DNA of 64,000 nucleotides, from positions 372,001-436,000 of the forward strand of contig JABYQN010000003.1 of assembly GCA_022606135.1 (NCBI GenBank), given 5' to 3'. Made by a program: the position numbers and the translations under genes. The notes beneath the pieces were generated by a model, which was given only the letters and a program-made list of their open reading frames with translations, had not been told where the DNA came from and ran no database searches. Of this stretch, positions 1-9,800 are shown piece by piece (position 1 is the first letter of the stretch; each line of letters starts with the position of its first letter). Source of the stretch: Fomes fomentarius. Lineage: Eukaryota; Basidiomycota; Agaricomycetes; Polyporales; Polyporaceae.

Positions 1-720
1 CTTATGATTCAAGTTCACGCTGCCGATCAAAGGAGAGGTCGAGGTTGAGGGAGTGAACAACCTGAAGCATATTTTATCAGTTAATTCAAGGCATGAGCAT
101 ACGCTATATCCGGTACGACTCTGAGGCTGGGTGGCCTGCCACTGGCATATGTCACGCAAGCGACAAGAACATCACTAATATCAGGTTAGTAAGTCAAGAT
201 GAACAATGGATTAATGATGAGAGCATGGATGGGGAGATGATCTGAGCATGTTTATGATACTGTGCAATGACACATCTGACGCGGTCAAAGGCGCAGTGGC
301 ATCTACGCTTCATGTGTAGCAACAATCATCGCCGTATCCATCTCTGGCGAGCCTCGTTAGCCGGAAATCCATGCGGCAATGGCAGATAGGTCTCCGGCGG
401 ATATCTCTGTTGATTTTGGGCACCTTCTGTGACAACGGCGGGGGTATGGTGCTCCGGTGTAGTCAAGCTCTGTAGCACTACGATCTAACAGTGTACATAT
501 CTAACTCAGGTTCCTAGATCGATGAACCATCCCTAAGGAAAACGCGATAAGATGGAACACCCTCGAGATATCAATGTCACTAGGATATCTGAGGTGCACG
601 TGTTTGGTATGCACTTGGCCACTTGTGCATACAGTCCATGTAGCATCGCAGAGCATCTGAGCGTGAGAATTGTGGGAACTATTCAATGAATAACACCAGT
701 ACCAGGAATCCCTCTGGCTC
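1..720 (+). repeat. Dispersed direct repeat, copy A
   Basis: This stretch matches two other places in the window in the same orientation: about 21990-22500 (copy B) and about 24545-25350 (copy C). Shared landmarks run in the same order, for example the GGCCTGCCA block near 131, the CTACGCTTCATG block near 305 and the TGTATCCATCTC block near 333. Copy A is the most diverged. No coding potential is evident and no transposase or terminal motif was seen. It may begin left of the window. Confidence 0.7.
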
Positions 721-929
721 AGACGTCTACCTGTTGAACTCGGATATATGATGAGCTACTGAGGTAATTTCATGCGGTGAGTTATGCTCCGGGACGCCTC
801 GTTCCAGTCTGGTGTATCTGGTATGTATATCACTCACTGACTGTCTTTAGACTGTCGTATTTGCTCCCCAGTTCGTCTCTCAGGTGCTCAACCGATCCCT
901 CTCCCTCAGACAGACTTAGATTTAGTTGA

Positions 930-1512
930 CATGCCGGCTGGCCGCCCAAACTTCCTATCTCGTAATGGGTTTTCTGCATGCAAAAACTGGCACCGTCCTG
1001 TACAGCACTGGTGGCGCAACCTGGGGAATGGTACATATCCGTTGGGAAAGTCGATCGGTGACGAGCGGCTTCAAGTATGGGTGGCTGTGGATACCGTTTG
1101 TGTACGCGTTGTGGTTTTTTTAGCCTTATTTGTGATGGCGGAGGAGGCGAGGAGACATGATTGAGTTGGGTTGACAAGGGTTGCGAGGCGCATTGGGATC
1201 AGAGTTCGTGAGCGGTGAGTAGCATGATGGTTACAGAACGTCGTGCGTGCTAGGCAAGAGAGATCTGATCCACTGGCGGTGTCCCTCCATACGTTCATAG
1301 TTTTGTATCACCTTAAGATGTACCTAGAAGGGCTTGGTAGTGGATCCGTTCCATTGGTGACCTCTCAGACCGATCCACCAGGCAGATGATCCAGGTCAAT
1401 CTGCAAGATGAGTCTGATAGTGAATAGAAGGAACTCAAGCAGTCAGATCTTAGACGAAAGCACCCCCTGTACTACAGCCAGTGACGTAGCCAAGGCTCCT
1501 GCGATAGACTAG
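930..1512 (+). pseudogene. STE3-type pheromone receptor remnant (3' part)
   Basis: The 3' part of a pheromone receptor gene is still readable but broken. It aligns with the intact receptor at 32942-34497: the HWWRNLGN stretch near 1010 matches YWWRGLGN, TYPLG follows, and MAEEARRH near 1135 is identical. IGIRVRER ends at the same exon boundary, with the same GTGAGTAG donor near 1216. The last exon is also recognisable (IQVNLQDES near 1390). It is disabled by an in-frame stop after MAEEARRHD, a deletion of roughly 30 bases in the extracellular loop region, stops in the last exon and loss of all 5' exons. It lies outside the inverted repeats. Confidence 0.85.
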
Positions 1513-1554
1513 AGTCGTCTGTCAAAAAAAATAGGAGTACTAAGATGGTGCCAG

Positions 1555-2470
1555 TTTATGCACAAAGAAATGATTGTACAGGCTGTGATCCCTGGTAGCC
1601 ATATGACGATCTTGAAATATAGTTTGAAATATAGTCGCTGCGGGGGTGAGTGAATGAGCGAATTCGAACGAACGGTCACCGACAACCTACCACTGAACAC
1701 AGTGTAACAACAGATTACTCACATGTGACATGACGCATAGACACATACTCTCTCCGTTACTCTCTGGAACTTGAAGCTTGACCATGACTCCAATGACTCG
1801 GAAGCCTCGTGAGTCGCGACTCATGGTGAAACCTCAGGCCCCATGAATCCGCCTCATATTTCCTATACTCACCTGGTGACCCTGTTCACGCCATGGCCCG
1901 TCGATGATCAAGCCATCATGCGGAGCAGATCATGACGCGTCTTCCAATAAAGTAGTCGTAACCCGGACGAGATGAGAAGGGCCCAACAGAACTGTGGGTG
2001 AGGTATTGCTCCGGGCTTCTACGGAGACCCGTCGAAATGGACAGATGAGATGTGCGGCGCGTTGCGCGGAACAAAATAGGTCTTGCGTGTTTCGAATATA
2101 ACTTCTCAACAGAGGCGAGGGCTGCAGGCGTCGCTCTTCATCGGTAGCGTGCTTACGTCTTGTCCATTCTGAGCTCAACCAGTTCGCTCGCCCGTCGCGC
2201 TGTGGCTCTCGAGCTTCGCTCTCTCTCAGCTCTCGCTGTTGGTCCTCGACCTCGGCAGATCAAGAACCTCGTCACGGTAGGGGACTCCTATACTGACGTC
2301 GTAAGTGTACATGTGACATACACATCCACATTATCGACTTCGCGATCTAGACGTAGACTCACCGCACCGCACTTCTATCACGTTAGGACGCACACGCCGA
2401 CGGCGGGATAATGTGGCCCATCTTCGCCGCAGAAGACGGCAACTTTACCCTCTTCCCCTTCGCCAGGTCC
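1555..2470 (+). repeat. Direct repeat block, copy 1 (esterase promoter and 5' region)
   Basis: About 0.9 kb that recurs in the same orientation at about 6875-7790. Both copies share the CATATGACGATC/CATATTACGATC segment, a GATTCGAACGAACGG-like element, the CCTCAGGCCCCATGAA block, and the GCTTCTACGGAGACCC block. They then run into the start of an SGNH esterase-like gene. The block therefore duplicates the upstream region and 5' end of an esterase gene. An F-box gene and a secreted-protein gene lie between the two copies. Confidence 0.75.
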
Positions 2471-2590
2471 GGCGCAGCATGCTCCCATCACCACAGAAAT
2501 CGCCCTCGATGTCACAGAAGTATTAGCATAGACATCAACGACGCGCTTACCGCCCGATGAATGTACACTGAGCATCTTTGAATCGCTGTC
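2160..2590 (+). pseudogene. SGNH/GDSL (CE16-type) esterase remnant, truncated
   Basis: N-terminal fragment of an SGNH hydrolase resembling fungal carbohydrate esterase family 16 (acetylesterases acting on plant cell-wall oligomers). Seen: the block I motif GDSYTD near 2280-2297 preceded by QIKNLVT, a GTAAGT intron donor right after it, and after the intron WPIFAAEDGNFTLFPFARSG near 2412-2475. The frame then breaks and the catalytic Asp/His end is missing. A longer degraded copy is at 7470-8600. Family by motif; the CE16 assignment is from general resemblance. Confidence 0.7.
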
Positions 2591-2764
2591 GAGCGCATGC
2601 TGAGTGAGAGTGGAGATCAATCATTGACGAGGACCAAAGGCAAATGAATTTGAAATTGAGATGAGACGCGAGGGCTGTGCGTGCGATACTCGTCTGGACT
2701 TCAGACTCGCCTGTTCTTCCTCGGGAGCCCCTCGCACACTTTGCTCGCTCACTCCTGCCACTCT

Positions 2765-4225
2765 ATGAGTCTCTCACCGATGCTCTATCTATCCACCCCC
2801 CTCCGCCAGGGCATGCACACCAGCCGTCTTCCAATTGAGATATGCGAGCATGTAATCGATTCATGCTACAAGAACCCGGACAAGTATCGGCTGCATGGAG
2901 GGCCCTATCGAATTTGGTGCGAGACAGCGCTCGTCTGCTACGATTGGCTCCCTCGCACTCAGCTCAACCTCTTCCGCGACATCGAGATCCGTTCGGCGTC
3001 CCAGCTCGACCTCCTTCTACGCACTCTCTCTGACACACAACACCTGGCCGACCTCGTTTACGGAGTTCGCTTTGCACCATGCGAAAGCGAATATATTCCG
3101 TTTGCTAGGCTGCTCAATCCTCAATTGCTCAAGAACTGTATCCGCCTGAATCTCGTGAACATCGCATGGAAGGCCCTCCCGCCTCGATATGCCGATCGCA
3201 GCCTATACCCTTGGCGCAATCTGGGCATCGTCCACTTTGCGATAGAGCTCGAGCAGGGCTGCTGTGCTTCCGTTCTTCACTTCCTGTACACTCTTCCACT
3301 GCTGCAGGAGCTTACGCTGACCGCCAAGAGGGAAACCGTTCATATCCCGGTTAACGTTCTCGCAATACTGCATGACCGACCATGTCCCTTCACCAATCTG
3401 AGAAAACTTGCATTATGGGTGTGTCGCATTATTGCAAATTACGATATCACCCAAAGTAGAAGTTGATATATGCGCTAGCGTTGGGCTCCAGCCATGACGC
3501 TTCCTCCCCTCCTATTTCCAGAATCTATCACACGCCTGGCCTTGTATCTGGACCACGGTATCTCAGGTAAGCTGTAGAAGAAACTGGGTTGTCACCAACT
3601 GAGACCGCATATAGGAACTACCATGGGCCTTCTTCAGTCGCTTCGGCAGCTGGAGCACTTGGAGGTCATGTGTGCCGTGTCAGATGCAGATCCCCCTCAG
3701 GTTGCAACGGAGTCTGAGGCCTGGCGTATCCAGCGCCTTCTCACTTTCCTCAGCTCTCTTCCGGCACCGCTCCGTGCAGGTCTCACACAACTCACCCTCA
3801 AATTCCAGGCTCTGCGGCTTCCGGACGACAGAGGTCGTACATACGAGGTCACCAGGGGCGGCTTCTTGGGAAATGTGCTTGGTGGCGGAGAGTTGACAGA
3901 GACTCTCCACGCGCACGCGTTTCCAGCACTCCGTCTCCTTCAGTTAGAGTTCTGCGAGAATGACCCGTTTCAGTACGATGATAAATGGTGGAGAGCAGAG
4001 ATAGCGGCGACCCACTTGCAGGCCCACCTGCATGCTGCGATCGATGTCACATTACGAGATGGACAAGGTGTGTATTTCTGTTACATCCTTTGTTAAATTA
4101 GCGGTTGTTCACACTATCCTTTCATCGCAGACTGGGACCTTCTATGGTGCACAGAGGCTGAGGTTGACAAGGCTCTCGCCTTAAACAGTGAGGAGGACTT
4201 CATTTGGTTGCGACAAAGTGTTTAA
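2765..4225 (+). CDS. F-box/LRR-like protein, four exons
   Basis: Resembles the large basidiomycete family of F-box-containing proteins, which are presumed substrate adaptors of SCF ubiquitin ligases. The F-box start RLPIEICEHVIDSCY is followed by leucine-rich, LRR-like segments (LVYGVRF, LNLVNIAW, LPLLQELTL, LRKLALW, ITRLALYLD, LEHLEVM, LRLLQLEF). Suggested exons: 2765 to about 3422, 3492-3566, 3615-4067, 4131-4225. The first donor is ambiguous, because the obvious GT at 3419 would put a stop after the junction. ATG 2765 is chosen because it is the first ATG in a frame open from further upstream. The last exon ends at TAA 4223-4225. A Ser/Pro-rich open frame continues in the next frame to a TGA at 4356, so a one-base shift may have shortened the tail. 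Confidence 0.72.
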
Positions 4226-4358
4226 CGATGACGACAATGCAGGCAAGGACAACGGAGACCATTCGAGCACGGGGACAGTCGCACCTCCTCCTTCACGTTC
4301 TCAGTCCCCTAGCCCCGTTATATCCTCGCTACTGTCCACTCCAAGCACTCAATCGTGA

Positions 4359-6215
4359 GATAGGACCCCGCAAGGTCCTCTGGTCGAAATGGTAGTACGT
4401 GCATCGCCGTCACAGCTGACTAGTAGTTCTCACCCTGGCAGTTGTCTAGGTGTGGAGCTAGCATTGCCTGCACGAGCACGATGCACCCATTGCATATTTT
4501 ACATTAAATCCGACTTCAGTGTTCATTCCCTTCCACATTCTCCCGTCCCATAGAAGGGGCTCCGAGGTTCTGCGATCACCTTCCGTTGATGCGCATCGCG
4601 CATGTCTGCGCCCGGATATTCGCCGCATTTAGCAAACGAAGCGCGCACGTTGCGACTCCTACTCATACCACCGCGACTCACCACCGCAGACGTGCCTCGT
4701 CAACACGCTACGCACACGCTGCCTAACAGACACCGACCCACCGACCCCAGTACGAGCTTCAGGAATCGCTCAAACGAAGCTGCCATTCACCAACGACTCA
4801 GCCGAGCCAGCACGCACCGTCACGACAGGCCTCGACGTCAGCAACGACGGTGTCCGAACCTCGCGGCGCGTTGCGCATTTCGGACCCGGGTGGAGGTTGG
4901 GATGGATATACAGTGACTGCCGGAGTGCTCCTCCACTGCTGTGGTCCGTGGATCCAAAACCGGAAATTTGGACTAGAGACCGAAGGCGAGTAGCTCGAGG
5001 ATATGTGGCTGGGGAAGACGAAACCGGAGGTTCACGCGTGTATTCGAGACTCGAGAGTATATCTCCGAATACAGTCATACTTCTATGCCGGAGTTACCAG
5101 CGTCCCCGTGTTTCCCCACGCTTGATTGTCTCTTCTTCCAGTCCTCCAAGAAGCTCCCGCAGGGCGATGGCGGCGACGTGCAGCCCCATCTTGGGTTGAA
5201 ATCGCCGTTCTCTACGTCACAACAAACGAATCAGCGTGAAGCATTCGTGCATACTTCCTTCAAATTAACGTGACCATACCTGCCTAGGTGCGACATAGTA
5301 CGAATCCAATGACGCATATTGGAGGTCATGAATTGGGCCATCGCTGCGCGGACTTATCACGATCCTTGTTCGTTTTGCCACGAGAAGGGAGATCGGTCAG
5401 TGGGAAACACCATGTGCACCTTCCAAAAATACCTCAACGGTTGCGACGATCACGGAAGGATTTAGTACTATTTGACTTGAATGGTGCACGCGAGCCTCCC
5501 TGCTGGAGCGTGATTGGTGGTTCCCACAACCACTGCTCAGTTGTGTACAAACGGGTGCTGAGTCGTCCAGAAGATGAGTCCTACCTGACATGGCATGAAG
5601 ATCGAGGTCGCCGCACAGGGACATTCGCTTGAGGGAGATCTATTTGCACTGAGGATGCGCAATAAGATGTGAGTGGCCAGGAACGGAAGCAGTTCAAGGA
5701 TCTGCACCCGGAAAGGGACCGTGTAAGGATATCTGGAGCACAGCGTCTAGAGATATCTGTACTTGGGTCTATGTATGTGTATGATTTGTCATGCGCTCAG
5801 GACGCGTCGGTCAGGCCCTCCAGTCAGACAGAAAGCTGCAGTCAACCAATACAGTGATGGTGTATAGTAGTACTCACAAGTATAGTGTGGCTCGTTGACT
5901 TATCATTGTCCCGATCCCTGGCCCCTTGAAGCCGAAGCGGAGTGATTCGTCCAGAGGCATACAGTCCCATGGCTGTCAGAACCCTTCACCCAGCATATCA
6001 CTGCGCCCGACAATCCTCACGAACGCCAGAAACGTTTCGAGCATACCGCCCTAGGCGGCGCAGAAGAAGCCAGAAGCTCTTGATGGCCATCGACTCATGC
6101 TCCATGGACGTCGGCTCTGTGGAAAGTACAAAAATTCGAGTGACTGAACAACACTTCGAAAGCAAGACACACAAAAATTTGTCTCCTACTCACCAGAGTC
6201 CCGAAACCATCGCCC
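4359..6215. other. Intergenic stretch, no gene recognised
   Basis: About 1.9 kb between the F-box gene and the small secreted protein gene. Several open frames of 60-115 codons exist on both strands (for example 4602-4916 and 5288-5632), but none has recognisable motifs, good intron signals or matching neighbours. I regard them as chance frames in GC-rich DNA. The promoter of the secreted-protein gene should lie in the last few hundred bases. Confidence 0.5.
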
Positions 6216-6674
6216 ATGTACTACACCACTTACGCGGCTAGGCTCGCGCTCGCGCTCTTTACCACATTCACGGCCGCGCGTGCATCACCTCTCGCGGGAG
6301 AGTCAACCTCGAACGCTAGCACGCTCCCCGTCTCAGACATCGTCCTCACCCCCGTCGCCGCCAACTTCACCTCGGCCTCTGCTCGGAACAGCGTCCGACC
6401 AGATGCTACTGTCCCCTCGATCCTGCTCACCTGCGCGGGAGTCGGGTGCACGGGCTCGTGCAGCCGTACCCCGCTGCCGACGACGTTCGAGGTGTGCCTC
6501 GGGGAGGTTGCCTTCAGCTCCGTCGCGGTGACCCAGCAGTTCAACGAGGCGCTGCCGTACGGCGTCTTCGTCGGCCCGCCTGGCTGTGCGTCGTTCGCCC
6601 AGATCCCGACGATCAACACGTGCTTCAACTTGAACGGCGGACCGTTCACTGACTTCGAGCTGACTTTCTGGTGA
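6216..6674 (+). CDS. Small secreted cysteine-containing protein (152 aa), unknown function
   Basis: Single-exon frame for 152 residues. The first 24 or so residues form a clear signal peptide: a short polar start, a hydrophobic core ARLALALFTTF, and an Ala-X-Ala-type site at ARA-SP. The mature part has a Ser/Thr-rich, probably glycosylated N-terminal half with N-F-T and N-A-S sequons. The C-terminal half has six cysteines (TCAGVGCTGSC, VCLGE, PGCASF, NTCFN), enough for three disulfides. Basidiomycete secretomes hold many such small secreted proteins of unknown role; no specific family is recognised. It is intact, unlike the esterase fragments around it, and lies between the two direct repeat blocks. 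An opposite-strand frame of similar length is a shadow. Confidence 0.65.
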   Translation: MYYTTYAARLALALFTTFTAARASPLAGESTSNASTLPVSDIVLTPVAANFTSASARNSVRPDATVPSILLTCAGVGCTGSCSRTPLPTTFEVCLGEVAFSSVAVTQQFNEALPYGVFVGPPGCASFAQIPTINTCFNLNGGPFTDFELTFW

Positions 6675-6874
6675 GCGCATCAACGACATATATTTGGTGT
6701 GCTCCCTCTGACATCTTTCTCACCTTTGTTTGGCCTAGATCACGTCAAGCACTCGAAGAAGAGAGCTGAGGAGTACTTTTTGGGTGGGCAGCAAGAAGGA
6801 CAGAACATGAATCGGAAACGATGTGGATTCAGGATAGGCCTAGAGTATGATGTGAATCCCCGCGTGGCAAAGGA
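6675..6874. other. 3' flank of secreted-protein gene
   Basis: Probably the 3' untranslated region and terminator of the secreted-protein gene. No other signal recognised. Confidence 0.35.
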
Positions 6875-7790
6875 AACAACTTTACTTACCAGCTGTGATG
6901 CAGCATCCTGCTGGCCATATTACGATCTTTACTTGAGATATAGGGTCGCTGCGCGGGTGAGTGAATGTGCGGATTCGAACGAACGGACAGCGCCGACAAC
7001 CTAGAAATCATCAGCCTCCGAGATCGCTGAACATGGTGTGACAACAAATCACTCACATGTGATGCGCGACACATACTCCCTACGAGTCCGTTTCTCTCTA
7101 GAACTTGAAGCCTCGTGAGTCGCAACTCATGGTGAAACCTCAGGCCCCATGAAGCCACCTCCATCCAGTGACCCCCGTTCACGAACGGTCCGCTATGGCC
7201 TATCAATGATCAATGTACAACAGCTCACGACGCGTCTCCCATCAAAGCAGTCGGCGTACTGCGGGAATGCGAGCCAAAAAGGCCCGGCCTTGATCGAGAG
7301 AAATGTCGTGAGGTATTACTTAGGGCTTCTACGGAGACCCATCCAAACGGTCAGATGATATGTATGGCACGCATTGCGCGGAAAAAACAAAGTCTCGCGT
7401 GTTTCGTACATAACTTCTCATGAGCGGCGAGGGCTGCGAGCGTTGCCCTTCATGGGTAGCGTACCTCTTGTTCATTTCTGAGCTCAACATATTCGCTCAC
7501 TCGCTCATCGCGCTGTGGCTCTCGAGCGTCGCTCTCTCAGCTCTCGCTGCCATTGGTCCTCGACCTGGGTAGATCAAGAACCAAGTCACTTCAGGGGACT
7601 CCTACACCGACGTTGTAAGTGTACACAATACATGCACATCATCAGGTGTGCGATGCAGACGTGACTCACCTCACCGCACCTCTACCACGTCAGGAAAACA
7701 TAGCCGTGTGGCCGATCTTCGCCGAAGACCCTTCGCCAAGTCCGGCGCCGCGTGCTCGAACAACCTCACGCGCCCTTCCCGCTCCGTCTT
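6875..7790 (+). repeat. Direct repeat block, copy 2 (esterase promoter and 5' region)
   Basis: Second copy of the block at 1555-2470, same orientation. Landmarks are in the same order (GATTCGAACGAACGG near 6973, CCTCAGGCCCCATGAAG near 7138, GCTTCTACGGAGACCC near 7326), followed by the 5' part of the esterase-like gene. Small indels and many substitutions separate the copies, so the duplication is not recent. Confidence 0.75.
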
Positions 7791-8600
7791 CGAGACCCAA
7801 CTCCTGCTCTAATACGTCCAGACGGCCAACGGGTCCCTATGTAGATCTCAGGCTGGATGAGATGGTTTACACGCTCTGGATCGGGACGAACGATGGTGCC
7901 GTGAAAGGGTTGTTGCCGGACAATCAGGCTCCGGGTGTGACGATCATGGACGTGGTTGCGTGCGCGGTGAACTGGATCTAGGTGCTGTATGCGTCAGGAG
8001 CGAGGAACTTCATCTTCCAGAACGTGCGTCCTGCTTCTCACTAGTGAGAGAGGGAAAACTTAAAGATTGAGTATGCCCGTCTGCTGCAAATGATCCCGCT
8101 CGCGTGGCCACTGTATGCGGCCAACTCGTACCCGAACAGGTACTGGACGGCACAGCACAACACGACAGAGTGAAGCGTGTTTACGAAGGAGCTCACCGCG
8201 TCCGGGAATGTGATCGCGGAGCTGATACTGCAAGCTCTCGCGCCCACGCTGCACGGCGCACACCTTGCTGAGCGATGTCCAGGGTTCCCGAGATAATGTT
8301 GGTACTCACTTAAGCGTTCCTCGTCCTGTGACCGTACCTCTACCTGAAAGGTACTGTACCTTTCAACGTGACAGGAGCAGTCCACGCGTGCGTCTTCAAG
8401 GAATGAGAGAGCACCGGCGATGCCGGCGAATGCACGGACACTGTTGGAACCGATCAAAATAGGTTCCTTTGGTAAGTTGCCCCGGGAGTTCATATGTTCT
8501 GGGTCGCTGATGATCTGGCATAGGTTCGACGAGCTGCATCCGTCCATGCAAGCTGAGCGCGTCGTCGCGCAGGCCATGTCTGACGTGAAACACAGGAGGA
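7470..8600 (+). pseudogene. SGNH/GDSL (CE16-type) esterase pseudogene, near full length
   Basis: A nearly complete but broken SGNH esterase, similar to family 16 carbohydrate esterases that remove acetyl groups from plant cell-wall material. Visible in order: GDSYTD near 7594, a GTAAGT donor at 7615, RSVFETQLL-like text in a shifted frame, LWIGTNDGAV near 7876 (the GxND oxyanion block), ASGARNFIFQN near 7998, WPLYAANSYPNRYW near 8115, then TVPFNVTGAVHACVFKE near 8350 and FDELHPS near 8525 (block V Asp and His). Stops interrupt it after AVNWI, after the HNTTE segment and after VFKE, and there are frameshifts near the start. The left inverted arm begins inside its 3' part, and the same 3' end lies on the minus strand at the right edge of the window. 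Confidence 0.8.
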
Positions 8601-9174
8601 CGGAGAAGTGGACGACTGACCTATCCTGAGGACACATGTTGGACCTGAGCCAGAAATGCCAATGTGATTTAGGACGGCCGCGTACGAAATAGCATATACT
8701 TTCCTCTACGCTGATCGTCACGTCCTCCGAAGTCAAACATGACTTGCCACAGGCACGGCGAGGTATCCTTGATCGTCGACAAACCAGTCCTCAACGATCC
8801 CTCTCTCCGTTTTGCATCAAACCACACACAGCGGAGGATAGCACGAAGACTTGTATTGCAAGAAGATGCTAGACAACGTACACTGCAAGTCAAATGGATG
8901 TGTAACTCCAACACGGGCCACTCTCGACAAATATTAAGTCGGTACGATCTTGAGATGGAGGGTTCGTTCTCCCCCACAAAGAGTTCAAGGTCCTCCCGAG
9001 CACAAGAGACACAGAGAGAGGATCCCAAATATCAGCCTGCGAGGTGTAACTTTCGATGAAGTAATTGCCTCGCAAATGGCGCCGGATATACCGCGCGTCT
9101 CTACTACTCTAGTCTCTCTGACCTCCCAGAGGGAGCGCCGAGCGCACGGGCCTATGGGCGTCTGAGAGTCGCGG

Positions 9175-9182
9175 TATATAAA
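9175..9182 (+). promoter_or_regulatory. TATA box (TATATAAA) before a degenerate secretory start
   Basis: A clean TATATAAA sits about 40 bases upstream of a hydrophobic leader frame beginning at 9222. The same box is kept on the minus strand of the right arm at 63171-63178. Confidence 0.5.
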
Positions 9183-9221
9183 CGGTCGGGGGCGGGATAC
9201 TCTCTACAGTCAACTCGGTCT

Positions 9222-9800
9222 CTGAAGCTGGCGTTTCTGCTCTGTGGGACGTTTTTGCCTTGGGCCTTCGTCTCAGGGCGCGGTTCAAATACCGAGCATA
9301 GCGATCTTGCGAGTCTTAGGCTGGGCATACCGCTGGCTGTTTACCTTTCTCTTCCCACTGGTCATGCGGTTAATCAGCTTTTGGCACAAATGTTTCCGCT
9401 CTCCGAGTTTATCCGTCGATGCTCTCGTATGAATCTGTGTACTCTGATGCATCGAGCTCTTTGGTTAGAATGCATGTTCGTGTCCAGGAATACATAGTTA
9501 GCATTGCAAGATGATCCGTTCACTCAATGACTAGCAGGATCTCCGGTTGGCCATGTCAATTGTACGAACTTAGTGCGTTGCCAAGCTCTGCGTACGGTTG
9601 TCGTGGGCGGACTCTACCTGGAGGCTGACAGTGTAACGGAACGCTAGCTATTGTGGCGCTATATATAGAGAGAGAAAAGGACGTCGAGGGCGCATTGATC
9701 AACGCCGGCCAAGCTTTCGAGAAGGGTGAGCTTGAGGCCTTGAGGTAGGGCCCACCGAGACCATCTAGCTGCCATTAGGTATGTACCGAACCGATTTCCA
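9222..9800 (+). pseudogene. Decayed gene with signal-peptide-like start, family unknown
   Basis: Following the TATA box, a frame begins with CTG (9222) and reads LKLAFLLCGTFLPWAFV, which looks like a secretory signal peptide whose ATG has become CTG. The right arm carries the same CTG at 63129-63131. The downstream text is broken by stops. A later stretch (LRTVVVGGLYLEADSVTER near 9593-9650, then EREKDVEGALINAGQAFEKG) may be another exon of the same former gene and is also kept in the right arm near 62640-62790. I do not recognise the family. Confidence 0.35.
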
